From positions 1,736,001-1,800,000 of the forward strand of contig NZ_BMCS01000001.1 in the NCBI RefSeq assembly GCF_014635305.1: DNA of 64,000 bases. Reading direction: 5' to 3'. The translations under genes and the position numbers were made by a program. Below are positions 33,167 through 42,709 of this stretch, in pieces. The notes under the pieces were generated by a model, which was given only the letters and a program-made list of their open reading frames with translations, did no database searches and was not told the DNA's origin. This DNA comes from Williamsia phyllosphaerae (GTDB taxonomy: Bacteria; Actinomycetota; Actinomycetes; Mycobacteriales; Mycobacteriaceae). Position 1 is the first letter of the stretch; each line of letters opens with the position of its first letter.

Positions 33167-34558
33167 TCACACGGTTGTTGCCGCGACCGCCTTTTCGAGC
33201 TCCGTCAGCGAGTCCTCCAGGTGGTGGATGAGCCGCTGCAGGCTGGGCACCGTCTGACGACAACCGATGATCCCGAAGTCGAGTTGATCGGCATTGCTGG
33301 TCAGTGTGATGTTGATGGCCTGACCGTCCAGCACGATCGACGCGGGGTAGACACCGTCGAGACGAGCGCCCTTCCAGTACATGCGGTTTCGCGGACCGGG
33401 GACGTTCGAGATGATGACGTTGAACGGCGGCCTGGTGAGGCTGACGAAACCGGGGATCGGCGACATGGCCAGCGGCGACATGTTGACCGCGCTGAGCAGC
33501 ATGATCTGCAGTGGGCTCAGCTCGCCCATCATCCTCTTGGCCGACTGCACCGATTCGCGGATGGCCATCATCCGCTCCAGCGGATCCTCGACATCGGTTG
33601 CGAGCGAGGCGATCACGGCACCGACGGCGTTGCCGCCGGAGTGGTCGGGATCATCGGGTCGCAACGACACCGGCACCATGGACGTGAGCGACTTGTCCGG
33701 CAGTGCGTTCTGCTCCATGAGGTACTTGCGCAGGGCGCCGCTGCACATCGCCAGCACGACGTCGTTGAGGGTGGCGCCGACCGCCTCGCCGACGGACTTC
33801 ACCCGGTCGATCTCCCACGTCTGCGCCACGAACCGACGCGCACCGCCGATCGGGGCGTTGAGCATCGTGCGCGGCGCCTCGAACGGGGTGGTGAAGTTGT
33901 GATCGCGCATGGCCGTGCCGATGATCTTCATCGACGCGGGGACCAGTCCGGCCGCGGTCGTGCCCAGCGACACCGCGTCGCCGACGAGCGAGAGCGGGTT
34001 CCGGGACGAACCGGTCGACGGCTTGGAACGCTTCTCGTGCTTGTCCCAGGGCGCGCGGAACTCGAGGTCGTCGGGATCCTCGCTCAGCGCGTTCTGCATC
34101 ACGCGCAACGCGGACACGCCGTCGAACAACGAGTGGTGCACCTTCGTGTACACCGCGAACCGGCCGTCCTCGATGCCCTCGACGACGTGCATCTCCCACA
34201 TCGGGCGGTGTCGGTCGAGCAGCGTGCCGTGCCAGCGCGAGGTGAGCTGGAACAGCTCACGGATCCGCCCGGGACGCGGCACCGCGGAATGGCGGACGTG
34301 GTATTCGAAATCGATCTTCTGGTTCTTCGCCCACCACAGGTTGCCCACCGAGCTGACCGGGTCGGCCGGGCGCATGCCGAAGCGCGGCGCGAGGTCGGTG
34401 TGCGAGCGGGCCTCGTCGATGATCTTCGAGACGAAGTCGGGGCCTGCGCCCTCGGGAGGGCTGAACAACTGCAGCCCGCCCACGTGCATCGGGTGCTCAC
34501 GCGATTCGGCCAGCAGGAACATCGAGTCGGTGACGGGCATGTAGTTCACCCGTCCCAT
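33167..34558 (-). CDS. Wax ester synthase / diacylglycerol acyltransferase
   Basis: WS/DGAT enzyme that uses acyl-CoA to make triacylglycerol or wax esters for storage, membrane-associated. The 463-residue protein starts MGRVNYMPVTDSMFLLAE and soon has PMHVGGLQLF. The catalytic motif HHSLFDG (HHxxxDG) lies near residue 150, and the C-terminal LTRPPFNVIISNVPGP contains the family's NVPGP. The start at 34558 is preferred over one 13 codons upstream, since homology starts here; MPVTDS six codons later is also possible. It follows the Ddn-like gene by 78 bases on the same strand. Storage-lipid synthesis fits an organism with ample acyl-CoA from sterols. Confidence 0.9.
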   Translation of the reverse strand: MGRVNYMPVTDSMFLLAESREHPMHVGGLQLFSPPEGAGPDFVSKIIDEARSHTDLAPRFGMRPADPVSSVGNLWWAKNQKIDFEYHVRHSAVPRPGRIRELFQLTSRWHGTLLDRHRPMWEMHVVEGIEDGRFAVYTKVHHSLFDGVSALRVMQNALSEDPDDLEFRAPWDKHEKRSKPSTGSSRNPLSLVGDAVSLGTTAAGLVPASMKIIGTAMRDHNFTTPFEAPRTMLNAPIGGARRFVAQTWEIDRVKSVGEAVGATLNDVVLAMCSGALRKYLMEQNALPDKSLTSMVPVSLRPDDPDHSGGNAVGAVIASLATDVEDPLERMMAIRESVQSAKRMMGELSPLQIMLLSAVNMSPLAMSPIPGFVSLTRPPFNVIISNVPGPRNRMYWKGARLDGVYPASIVLDGQAINITLTSNADQLDFGIIGCRQTVPSLQRLIHHLEDSLTELEKAVAATTV

Positions 34559-34636
34559 TGTCGGCCCTGCGACCTTCTCGCGATGCACTTTGCGCAAGAC
34601 GAACCAAACGGTTACCCGTCGGTCACGAAATGGCTG

Positions 34637-35134
34637 TCACAGCGGCTCGCAGATGACGAGCGGGATTGTCCGGTCTGCCCATTCCTGGTACTGGTCGACG
34701 TCGGCGTAGATCTCGGCGTAGCGGGGCCACAGTCGTTCTCGCTCCGCATCGTCGGCCGCGCGTGCGACGTAGGCGCCGGTTTCTTTGCCGATTTGGATCG
34801 TCACTGTGGGATCAGCAACGAGGTTGAGATACCACAGCGGATGGTTCTTTCGACCGCCCTGCGAGGCGATCAGCACCACCGCGTCGCCGTCCCGTAGACA
34901 GAGCAGAGGCACGGTCCGCGGCTCGCCGGTCTTGCGACCGGTCGTGGTGAGCAGACAGACCGGGACGGGCTTCTTGAACCCGGCACCGATGCGCCAGTTG
35001 CCGCCGATGCGTCCGCCGGTCGCCTTGTAGAGCTTCGTGTTGGCCTTCGATCCCCACTTGAGGATCGCGCCGACCGCCTTGGAGTCCAGGGCGGCCGGTT
35101 TGTCGCGCGAGGTCTGCTGTTCGTCAGGGCTCAT
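34637..35134 (-). CDS. Ddn-like deazaflavin (F420)-dependent nitroreductase family protein
   Basis: A 165-residue split-barrel protein of the DUF385/Ddn family that uses reduced F420. Landmarks are VCLLTTTGRKTGEPRTVPLL, VLIASQGGRKNHPLWYLNL and the ending DRTIPLVICEP. The last two closely follow Mycobacterium tuberculosis Ddn (Rv3547), the nitroimidazole-activating enzyme, and the place beside fadA5 is the same. The physiological substrate is probably a quinone or other hydrophobic acceptor. It starts 12 bases after fadA5 on the same strand. Orthology is likely but rests on sequence resemblance and synteny. Confidence 0.87.
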   Translation of the reverse strand: MSPDEQQTSRDKPAALDSKAVGAILKWGSKANTKLYKATGGRIGGNWRIGAGFKKPVPVCLLTTTGRKTGEPRTVPLLCLRDGDAVVLIASQGGRKNHPLWYLNLVADPTVTIQIGKETGAYVARAADDAERERLWPRYAEIYADVDQYQEWADRTIPLVICEPL

Positions 35135-35146
35135 TGGAACACTATT

Positions 35147-36355
<1,209 letters not shown>

Positions 36356-36367
36356 TCATTTACAAAC

Positions 36368-36381
36368 TAGAACAAGTTTCT
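36368..36381. promoter_or_regulatory. KstR-like box 1 (fadA5-cyp125 region)
   Basis: TAGAACAAGTTTCT keeps the TnnAACnnGTT part of the KstR consensus TnnAACnnGTTnnA; the last A is displaced by one base. It is 55 bases upstream of fadA5. Confidence 0.7.
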
Positions 36382-36425
36382 ATCTGAGTCCATGTCGCGG
36401 TGCTGAACCCATGGTGAAGGCGGGT

Positions 36426-36439
36426 GCGAACGTGTTCTA
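36426..36439. promoter_or_regulatory. KstR-like box 2 (fadA5-cyp125 region)
   Basis: GCGAACGTGTTCTA has AACnnGTTnnA intact and lacks only the first T of the consensus. It lies 43 bases before the cyp125 start. Confidence 0.7.
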
Positions 36440-36446
36440 ATGGCGC

Positions 36447-36460
36447 TGGAACAGGTTCAT
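36447..36460. promoter_or_regulatory. KstR-like box 3 (cyp125 proximal)
   Basis: TGGAACAGGTTCAT matches TnnAACnnGTTnnA except for the last position. It is 22 bases before the cyp125 start and 7 bases after box 2. Confidence 0.75.
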
Positions 36461-36482
36461 TTTTCAGATGAGGTGATCGTCA

Positions 36483-37781
36483 ATGACCAGAGCCGACAGC
36501 CGCCCTGCGACCGACCCGGGTGCGATGACCGGATGCCCGGTGTTCCGCAGTGACGCCGCCCCGGACGGATTCGACCTCACCCATCCCGAGCTGTTGGAGA
36601 AGGGCCTGCCGCACGAGGAGTTCGCCGAGCTCCGGCAGACGGCCCCGATCTGGTGGAACGAGCAGAGGCCCGGCAAGGGCGGTGGCTTCCACGACGGCGG
36701 GTACTGGGCCGTCACCAAACTCGCCCACATCCGCGAGATCTCGAAGAACAACGAGCTCTGGTCGGCCAACGACAACGGCGTCATCATCCGTTTCGAGGAC
36801 GACATGCCCCCCGAGGCGCTCGACGTCACCAAGGCGCTCGTCATCAACCACGATCCGCCCGAGCACACCCGTCTGCGCAAGTTGGTGTCGAAGACGTTCA
36901 CCCCGAAGGCCGTGCACGCTCTCGAGGAGGGGCTCGGCGATCGCGCCGCGACCATCGTCGCCGACGCCGCGAAGAACTCCGGGCCCAGCGATTTCGTGAA
37001 CGACGTCGCGGTGGAGTTGCCGCTGCAGGCGATCGCCGACCTGCTGGGAGTACCGCAGGAGGACCGGCAGAAGCTGTTCCGCTGGTCGAACTCGATGATG
37101 AACTCCGAGGACCCGGAGTTCACCGATGATCCGCAGGTCGCCTCGGCCGAGGTCCTCGGCTACGCCTACCTCATGGCCGAGGACCGCAAGAAGTGTCCGG
37201 CCTCCGACATCGTCACCGAGTTGGTCAACGCCGACATGGACGGACTGTCGCTGTCGGAGATCGAGTTCGGCTACTTCTTCATCATGCTGTCGGTGGCAGG
37301 TAACGAGACCACCCGCAACGCGATCAGCCACGGCATGAACGCGTTCCTCGACCACCCCGATCAGTGGGAGCTGTTCAAGCGGGAACGACCGACCACCACC
37401 GCCGACGAGATCGTCCGCTGGGCCACACCGGTCAACTGCTTCCAGCGCACCGCCCGCAAGGATCTCGAACTCGGCGGGGTGCAGATCAAGAAGGGGCAGC
37501 GCGTCGGGATGTTCTACGGCTCGGCCAACTACGACACCGATGCCTTCACCGATCCGTTCACCTTCGACATCACCCGCGACCCCAACCCACACGTCGGTTT
37601 CGGTGGACACGGCGCGCACTACTGCGTCGGTGCCAACCTCGCGCGCATGGAGATCAACCTGATCTTCAACGCCATCGCCGACCACATGCCCGACATCACC
37701 AAGGTCGCCGAGCCGCAGTACCTGCGCCACGGGTGGATCAACGGCATCAAGCACCTGATGGTGGATTACGGCGTCAAGTAG
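36483..37781 (+). CDS. cyp125: Steroid C26/C27-monooxygenase CYP125
   Basis: Cytochrome P450 that oxidises the terminal carbon of the cholesterol or cholestenone side chain to the acid, starting side-chain breakdown. The 432-residue protein has the I-helix VAGNETTRNAI, the K-helix ExxR in ADEIVRW, and heme-binding FGGHGAHYCVG with Cys381 as thiolate ligand. GVIIRFEDDMP and HDPPEHTRLRKLVSKTFTP are typical of CYP125. The ATG at 36483 follows two KstR-like boxes. It needs a ferredoxin, and FdxD at 54160 is a candidate partner in the same regulon. Confidence 0.95.
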   Translation: MTRADSRPATDPGAMTGCPVFRSDAAPDGFDLTHPELLEKGLPHEEFAELRQTAPIWWNEQRPGKGGGFHDGGYWAVTKLAHIREISKNNELWSANDNGVIIRFEDDMPPEALDVTKALVINHDPPEHTRLRKLVSKTFTPKAVHALEEGLGDRAATIVADAAKNSGPSDFVNDVAVELPLQAIADLLGVPQEDRQKLFRWSNSMMNSEDPEFTDDPQVASAEVLGYAYLMAEDRKKCPASDIVTELVNADMDGLSLSEIEFGYFFIMLSVAGNETTRNAISHGMNAFLDHPDQWELFKRERPTTTADEIVRWATPVNCFQRTARKDLELGGVQIKKGQRVGMFYGSANYDTDAFTDPFTFDITRDPNPHVGFGGHGAHYCVGANLARMEINLIFNAIADHMPDITKVAEPQYLRHGWINGIKHLMVDYGVK

Positions 37782-37800
37782 CGAGTTCGTCCACAACCGA

Positions 37801-37851
37801 CACCGATGAGGGTCGGCGCGTGCATTATCCACACGCCGAGAGGTATCGGTG
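37801..37851. terminator. Bidirectional terminator between cyp125 and ltp operon
   Basis: Nested inverted repeats: outer arms CACCGAT (37801-37807) and ATCGGTG (37845-37851), inner arms CGGCG (37814-37818) and CGCCG (37834-37838). It lies between two converging stops and can fold on either strand. Confidence 0.65.
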
Positions 37852-37867
37852 ACGATTGTGGTCGAGG

Positions 37868-38314
37868 TCAGTCGGCCTTCTGCAGGGACTCCATCGTCTT
37901 CTGGACCTCCCAGAACGCCCGGAGGGCAACGAGTTTGCCGTCAGCATCGGCGCGGTAGGTGAACACCCCGCGCGAGGTGGTGACGTGGCCGCCGATGTGG
38001 GTGACGATGCGACCGATGTAGGCCACCTCGTTCCCGCAGATGATCTCCTCGTCGAACTGGAAGTCGAGGCTCTCGGTGGTCGCGATCGTCATGTCCCAGA
38101 ACGCGGCGATCTCCTCGTGACCGCGATGCCCCCGGCCCTGCTCGTCGAACATCGACGGCCCGACGGGGTCCTCGACGACGGCGTCGGCGGCGAAGTTGTC
38201 CACCCAGCCCTGCTTGTCGCGGGCCGCGACCATCTCGCGCGAGATGCGGCCGGCGACGACGGCGGGGTTGTTCTCCCGGTCGATGTTCAGGTAGGCGGGT
38301 TCGGCGGCACTCAT
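37868..38314 (-). CDS. SnoaL/NTF2-like protein of the ltp operon
   Basis: A 148-residue NTF2-fold protein: RISREMVAARDKQGWVDNFAADAVVEDPVGPS (helix then the pocket strand, quoted by its ends at residues 23-54), RGHEEIAAFWDMTIATTESL, and SRGVFTYRADADGKLVALRAFWEV. An Asp in the pocket (VEDPVG) resembles the acid of ketosteroid isomerases, so a steroid isomerase or hydratase-like role is possible. It overlaps the ltp3 stop as ATGA and is the last gene of the KstR-controlled operon DUF35-ltp4-ltp3-SnoaL. Function is not proven. Confidence 0.75.
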   Translation of the reverse strand: MSAAEPAYLNIDRENNPAVVAGRISREMVAARDKQGWVDNFAADAVVEDPVGPSMFDEQGRGHRGHEEIAAFWDMTIATTESLDFQFDEEIICGNEVAYIGRIVTHIGGHVTTSRGVFTYRADADGKLVALRAFWEVQKTMESLQKAD

Positions 38315-39483
38315 TCCGGCTTCTCCGCACCCACGAGCCACATGGAGAAGTACTGCGACCCACCGCCGTAGGCGTGGCCGAAGGCCTTCTTGACGTTGTC
38401 GACCTGGTGGTCGCCGGCCTTGCCCATCACCTGGATGGCCGCCTCGGCGACCCGGATCATGCCGGAGGCGCCGATCGGATTCGACGACAACACGCCGCCG
38501 GACGGGTTGACCGGCAGCCGACCACCCATCTCGGTCTCGCCCTTCTCGGTGAGCTTCCAGCCCTCGTTCTCGGGCATGAAACCGAGGTTCTCCAACCACA
38601 TCGGCTCGAACCACGAGAACGGGACGTAGATCTCGGCGACATCGACCTCGTCGAGTGGATCGGTGATCCCGGCGTCGCGCCACAGGGCGGCCGACGCGTC
38701 CCGGCCGGCCTGCGGACTGACCACGTTGCGGTGGGCGTAGGCCAACGGTTCGGTGCGCATGGCCGTCGCCAGGATCCACGCGACGGTGTTGCCGTCGGCG
38801 ATCGAGTCCTCGGCCACCTTCTCGTCGCCGATCACCACCGCACACGCACCGTCCGACGACGGGCACGTCTCGTCGAAACGGATGGGGTCCCACAGCATCT
38901 GCGAGGCCATCACGCTCTCGACGGTGATGTCGGGCTGGTGCAGATGCGCCAGCGGGTTCTTGGCGCCGTTGCGGCGGTCCTTGGCCGCGACCATCGCGCC
39001 GATGTGCTCGGGCGCGCCGGACTGTCGGATGTAGGAACGCACGTGCGGGGCGAAGAAGCCACCTGCACCCGCACCGACCGGCATCGTGAACGGCACCGGG
39101 ATCGACAACGCCCACATGGCGTTCGACTCCGACTGCTTCTCCCACGACACGGCCAACACGCGCCGGTGCACCCCACTGCTGACCAACGACGACGCGACCA
39201 CCGCGGTGGACGCACCCACCGATCCGGCGGTGTGGACACGGATCAGCCGCTTGCCGACCGCGCCGATCGACTCGGCCATCGCGAGTTCGGGCATCATCGC
39301 GCCCTCGAACAGGTCCGGCGCCTTACCGATCACGACGGCGTCGATGTCGTCCATCGTCATCCGCGAGTCACGCAGCGCGGCGTCGATGGCCTCGCGACAC
39401 ATGCCCGCCATGGTGACGTCATGCCGTTTGGCGACGTACTTGGTCTGCCCGGTGCCGATGACGGCCGCCCGCAACCTGCCCAT
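38311..39483 (-). CDS. ltp3: SCP2-thiolase-like aldolase Ltp3
   Basis: Thiolase-fold lipid-transfer protein of sterol side-chain breakdown. The 390-residue protein shows GRLRAAVIGTGQTKYVAK, FEGAMMPELAMAESIGAVG, LPVNPSGGVLSSNPIGASG and the ending GHAYGGGSQYFSMWLVG. The usual thiolase Cys is missing: the loop reads HTAGSVGAST, which fits a carbon-carbon lyase rather than a true thiolase. In rhodococci ltp3 and ltp4 are needed for C24-branched sterols such as sitosterol. The ATG overlaps the ltp4 stop, and a DUF35 partner is encoded two genes upstream, as in aldolases of this type. Confidence 0.9.
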   Translation of the reverse strand: MGRLRAAVIGTGQTKYVAKRHDVTMAGMCREAIDAALRDSRMTMDDIDAVVIGKAPDLFEGAMMPELAMAESIGAVGKRLIRVHTAGSVGASTAVVASSLVSSGVHRRVLAVSWEKQSESNAMWALSIPVPFTMPVGAGAGGFFAPHVRSYIRQSGAPEHIGAMVAAKDRRNGAKNPLAHLHQPDITVESVMASQMLWDPIRFDETCPSSDGACAVVIGDEKVAEDSIADGNTVAWILATAMRTEPLAYAHRNVVSPQAGRDASAALWRDAGITDPLDEVDVAEIYVPFSWFEPMWLENLGFMPENEGWKLTEKGETEMGGRLPVNPSGGVLSSNPIGASGMIRVAEAAIQVMGKAGDHQVDNVKKAFGHAYGGGSQYFSMWLVGAEKPE

Positions 39484-40532
39484 CAGTGCTCACCTTTCGC
39501 GGTGTCGTCCCCGGAGAGCGCGACGACCATGTTCTGTTGCAGCAGTGGACCACTGGTCGCGTGGGCGATGGCGGTGTTCGCCTCACCCGCGATGATCGCC
39601 GCGGCCGCGAAACCGATCCGTTCGAGGCCGGCGGAGAACATCGGGTTCGCGGCCAGTGCGCCGCCGGAGGGATTGATCCGCACCGAGTCCGGCAACCTCA
39701 GTTCGTTGCGGATGATGATCTCCTGGTGGGTGAACGGCGCGTACAACTCGGCGATGTCGACCGCGCGGTCGTCACCGAGTGCGGTGTCGCCCGCCAACCG
39801 CGTCGACGGGGACCCGGTGAGATCGCGGGCGCCGAAGTTGGGTGAGTCGATGCGGTGGTCCCACCCGGTGATCCACGCCGGGTTGGCGACGAGCTCTCGC
39901 GCACGGTCCTCGCTCGCGAGGATGACCGCGGCGGCACCATCGGTGTACCGCGAGGAGTCGTGCGCGCGAAGCGGGTCGGCGGTCAGGGGTGCGGCGAGCA
40001 GCTCGTCGACCGAGGTCCCGGTGGTGCGCGCGGCGACCGCGGCCATGTCGGCCTCGGTCCACGCGCCGGAAACGATCCCGGCGCGCGCCTGCAGGGCGGC
40101 GAGGGATCTCGCATCGGGCCACAGCGGGGCAACGGTGTACGGGTCGGTCTGCAGCGCCAGGGTCAGGTCCATGTTGCCTGCCGACGGTTTGCCGAAACCG
40201 TAGGCCAACGCCAGATCGACCTCGCCGGTGGCGATCTTGACCCACGCCTCGTACAGCGCCCAGGCGGCGTCCATCTCCACGTGCGACTCGTGGATGGGAG
40301 GGACGGCCCCGATCGAGTCGATGGCCGAGATGAACGAGAAGGCACGACCGGCCAGGTAATCCGACGAGCCGCTGCACCAGAAGTCGATGTCGGTGCGGCT
40401 GATACCGAGTTCGGCGTAGAGCTTGGCGAAGCACGGCATCAGCATCTCGACACCGTTGGTGGTGCCGAAGGTCTGATCGACGTGCGGGCTGTGGGCGAAC
40501 CCCACCACAGCTATCTTGGGCGCGTTGGTCAC
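39483..40532 (-). CDS. ltp4: SCP2-thiolase-like aldolase Ltp4
   Basis: Second thiolase-fold protein of the operon, 349 residues from GTG 40532 (VTNAPKIAVVGFAHSPHV). Landmarks are WCSGSSDYLAGRAFSFISA, SHVEMDAAWALYEAWVKIA where a thiolase would hold its Cys, SRYTDGAAAVILASEDRA, and RINPSGGALAANPMFSAGLERIG (core NPSGGALAANP). The catalytic Cys is absent, as in Ltp3. It probably works with Ltp3 and the DUF35 protein to cut the branched C24 position of plant sterols. It begins 10 bases after the DUF35 stop. Confidence 0.9.
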   Translation of the reverse strand: MTNAPKIAVVGFAHSPHVDQTFGTTNGVEMLMPCFAKLYAELGISRTDIDFWCSGSSDYLAGRAFSFISAIDSIGAVPPIHESHVEMDAAWALYEAWVKIATGEVDLALAYGFGKPSAGNMDLTLALQTDPYTVAPLWPDARSLAALQARAGIVSGAWTEADMAAVAARTTGTSVDELLAAPLTADPLRAHDSSRYTDGAAAVILASEDRARELVANPAWITGWDHRIDSPNFGARDLTGSPSTRLAGDTALGDDRAVDIAELYAPFTHQEIIIRNELRLPDSVRINPSGGALAANPMFSAGLERIGFAAAAIIAGEANTAIAHATSGPLLQQNMVVALSGDDTAKGEH

Positions 40533-40542
40533 TGCTCGTTCC

Positions 40543-41565
40543 TCACAGGTGCTTCTTGTAGGACTCGTACTCGGCGTCCGGTTCGCCGGTCGGCCGGAAG
40601 TGGCTGATGTTGCGGAGCGTGTGGTCCCATTCCGACTCATCCCGCCAGACCGCCTGAACGCGCATGCCCATACGGACCTCGTCGGCCTCGACATCGAGGA
40701 TCAGGTGTAGGAAGCCGATGTCGGAACCGTCGAGCAGCACGTACGCCGCGACGTACGGCGGCTTGATCTGCTGGCCCAGGAACGGCACGTTGACGATGCA
40801 GAAGGTGGTGATGATCCCGGTGTCGGGCAGCTCGACCTTCTCGGTGGTCGGGTCACCGTTGGCCGGAGAGGACACCCGTGGAGGGAAGTACACCCCGTCG
40901 CTGGTGCGTCCGCCGATGAGCTTGCCCTCCTTGATGCCCTCGAGGTACCAGGTCTCCTCGACGGTCGCGGAGTGGTCGATCGTCAGGCCGATGGGGGTGA
41001 CGATCATGCCGGGGGTCTGCTGGCCGGCACCCGAGTTCTCCTGTGCCGGTTCGGGGTTCTCCCCGGCGGCGAAGTGGGCGATGTCGTCGATGCGGCCCGT
41101 GCGTTCGGCTTTCCACACCGGGTGCACGCGGAGGCCGGTGCTCAGTTCGCCGGCCGACGCGGCCTTCACCACGTGCAGCAGCGCGGTGTCGGCGCCGTCG
41201 AAGGTGATCAGCGCCCACGCGAACGGCTCGGAGAGCGGTTGTCCGGGTAGGGGTTCGGGCTGCCACGACCAGGTGCTGACGGTCCCCACGGGACCGACCT
41301 CGACGAAGTCGGTGATCGGTGCGCCCCCGGCGGGGTCGAACTCCGGCGGCGGCACGAACACGCGACCGTCGGAGGTGCGTCCGCCCACCACGGTGCCCGC
41401 GAGGAGGCCGTCGGCGAACCGGCTCAGCACCGGCCCGAGTGACCGGGTGTAGTCGAAGGTGTTGCTCAGCGGTGCGGTCAGTACCGGCGAGGCCGGTTCG
41501 GGCACGTCGGCGACCGCGGCGTCGAGTACCGCCGCGAATCCCGTGGAAGTCTGGCTGTTGCTCAC
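40543..41565 (-). CDS. Tandem DUF35 OB-fold protein, Ltp partner (Rv3521-like)
   Basis: A 340-residue protein with two repeated units. Residues about 35-165 and 205-325 each carry GGRTSDG followed by an aromatic/Pro strand (RVFVPPPEF; VYFPPRV), then a gap, an OB-fold (ALITFDGADTALLHVV; AYVLLDGSDIGFLHLI) and a G(L/M)RV-type strand ending in VW(K/R). DUF35 proteins bind acyl-CoA and activate thiolase-like aldolases (as ChsH2 does for Ltp2). The expected zinc-ribbon cysteines are not present in either half. It is the first gene of the minus-strand operon, 8 bases from a perfect KstR box. Confidence 0.85.
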   Translation of the reverse strand: MSNSQTSTGFAAVLDAAVADVPEPASPVLTAPLSNTFDYTRSLGPVLSRFADGLLAGTVVGGRTSDGRVFVPPPEFDPAGGAPITDFVEVGPVGTVSTWSWQPEPLPGQPLSEPFAWALITFDGADTALLHVVKAASAGELSTGLRVHPVWKAERTGRIDDIAHFAAGENPEPAQENSGAGQQTPGMIVTPIGLTIDHSATVEETWYLEGIKEGKLIGGRTSDGVYFPPRVSSPANGDPTTEKVELPDTGIITTFCIVNVPFLGQQIKPPYVAAYVLLDGSDIGFLHLILDVEADEVRMGMRVQAVWRDESEWDHTLRNISHFRPTGEPDAEYESYKKHL

Positions 41566-41573
41566 CAGTGGAG

Positions 41574-41587
41574 TAGAACAGGTTCTA
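41574..41587. promoter_or_regulatory. KstR operator between DUF35/ltp operon and LLM gene
   Basis: TAGAACAGGTTCTA is a full match to TnnAACnnGTTnnA and nearly a perfect palindrome. It sits 9 bases before the DUF35 start and 41 before the LLM start, serving both directions. Confidence 0.92.
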
Positions 41588-41627
41588 GAATTGGGCGCAA
41601 GAAGTCACACCGATGAGGGAGTTCCGC

Positions 41628-42665
41628 GTGAAGTTGGGTCTGCAACTCGGGTACTGGGGGCGGGGGCCGATCGACGAGGCGCCTGCGCTCATCGCGGCCG
41701 CCGAGGAGGCCGGTTTCGACGCGGTGTTCACGGCCGAGTCGTGGGGGTCGGACGCGTTCACCCCGCTCGCGTGGTGGGGGAGCGAGACATCGCGGGTACG
41801 TCTGGGTACGGCGGTCGCGCAGATCGCCGCCCGGCCGCCGACGTCGGTCGCGATGTCCGCGCTGACCGTCGACCACCTCAGCGGGGGCAGGCACATCCTC
41901 GGTCTGGGCGTCTCCGGGCCGCAGGTGGTCGAGGGCTGGTACGGCCAGCCGTTCGCCAAACCGTTGGCCCGTACACGCGAATACGTGCAGGTCATCCGGG
42001 ATGTGCTCGCCCGCGAGGCGCCGGTGACCAACTCCGGCCCGCACTACCCGCTGCCGTACCCGTCCGACGCCCCCGGAGCGACCGGTCTGGGTAAGTCACT
42101 CAAGCCCATCACCCACCCGGTGCGGCCCGATCTCCCGATCTGGCTGGGTGCGGAGGGACCCAAGAACATTGCTCTGACCGGCGAGATCGCCGACGGATGG
42201 CTGGCGATCTACTACACGCCACGTCTCGCGCCGCAATATGAGGAGTGGTTGGCCGAGGGGATGTCGCGGCCCGGTGCGCGCCGGACCCGAGAGGAGTTCG
42301 AGGTCGCGGCAACGGTGCAGGTCGTGGTCACCGACGACGTCCGGGCGACGCTCGACGAATACAAGCCGTCCACCGCCCTCTATGTCGGCGGGATGGGGGC
42401 GAAAGAGGTCAACTTCCACGCCGAGGTCTATCGGCGCATGGGGTACGGCGAGGCCGTCGACGAGATCGGCGCGCTGTTCCGGGAGGGGCGCAAGGACGAG
42501 GCCGTCGCCGCGGTCCCCGACGAGATGGTCCGCGAGACGATGATCGTCGGCACCGCCGACGAGGTCCGCGCGGAGATACAGCGATGGGAGGCGGCCGGCG
42601 TCAGCATGCTCATGGTGACCGCCCGATCGGTCGACCTTGTTCGGGAGCTGGGCACCCTGGTCTAA
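41628..42665 (+). CDS. LLM-class F420-dependent oxidoreductase of the KstR regulon (Rv3520c-like)
   Basis: A 345-residue luciferase-fold protein starting VKLGLQLGYWGRGP at GTG 41628. GGGAG lies 7 bases upstream, and the mycobacterial homologue Rv3520c starts at this residue, so an ATG five codons earlier is rejected. Shared segments are FTAESWGSDAFTPLAWWGS, GGRHILGLGVSGPQVVEGWYG, and LGAEGPKNIALTGEIADGWL (core GAEGPKN). It probably uses F420 on a steroid-derived CoA ester or aldehyde; the substrate is unknown. KstR control through the box at 41574. Confidence 0.88.
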   Translation: MKLGLQLGYWGRGPIDEAPALIAAAEEAGFDAVFTAESWGSDAFTPLAWWGSETSRVRLGTAVAQIAARPPTSVAMSALTVDHLSGGRHILGLGVSGPQVVEGWYGQPFAKPLARTREYVQVIRDVLAREAPVTNSGPHYPLPYPSDAPGATGLGKSLKPITHPVRPDLPIWLGAEGPKNIALTGEIADGWLAIYYTPRLAPQYEEWLAEGMSRPGARRTREEFEVAATVQVVVTDDVRATLDEYKPSTALYVGGMGAKEVNFHAEVYRRMGYGEAVDEIGALFREGRKDEAVAAVPDEMVRETMIVGTADEVRAEIQRWEAAGVSMLMVTARSVDLVRELGTLV

Positions 42666-42679
42666 TGTGAGACCGTCGG

Positions 42680-42693
42680 TAGAACACGTTCTA
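42680..42693. promoter_or_regulatory. KstR operator upstream of acyl-CoA ligase
   Basis: TAGAACACGTTCTA is a perfect palindromic match to TnnAACnnGTTnnA. It lies between the LLM stop and the ligase start, 16 bases from the latter, giving this ligase its own controlled promoter. Confidence 0.92.
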
Positions 42694-42709
42694 GAAATTG
42701 GAGGCACCG

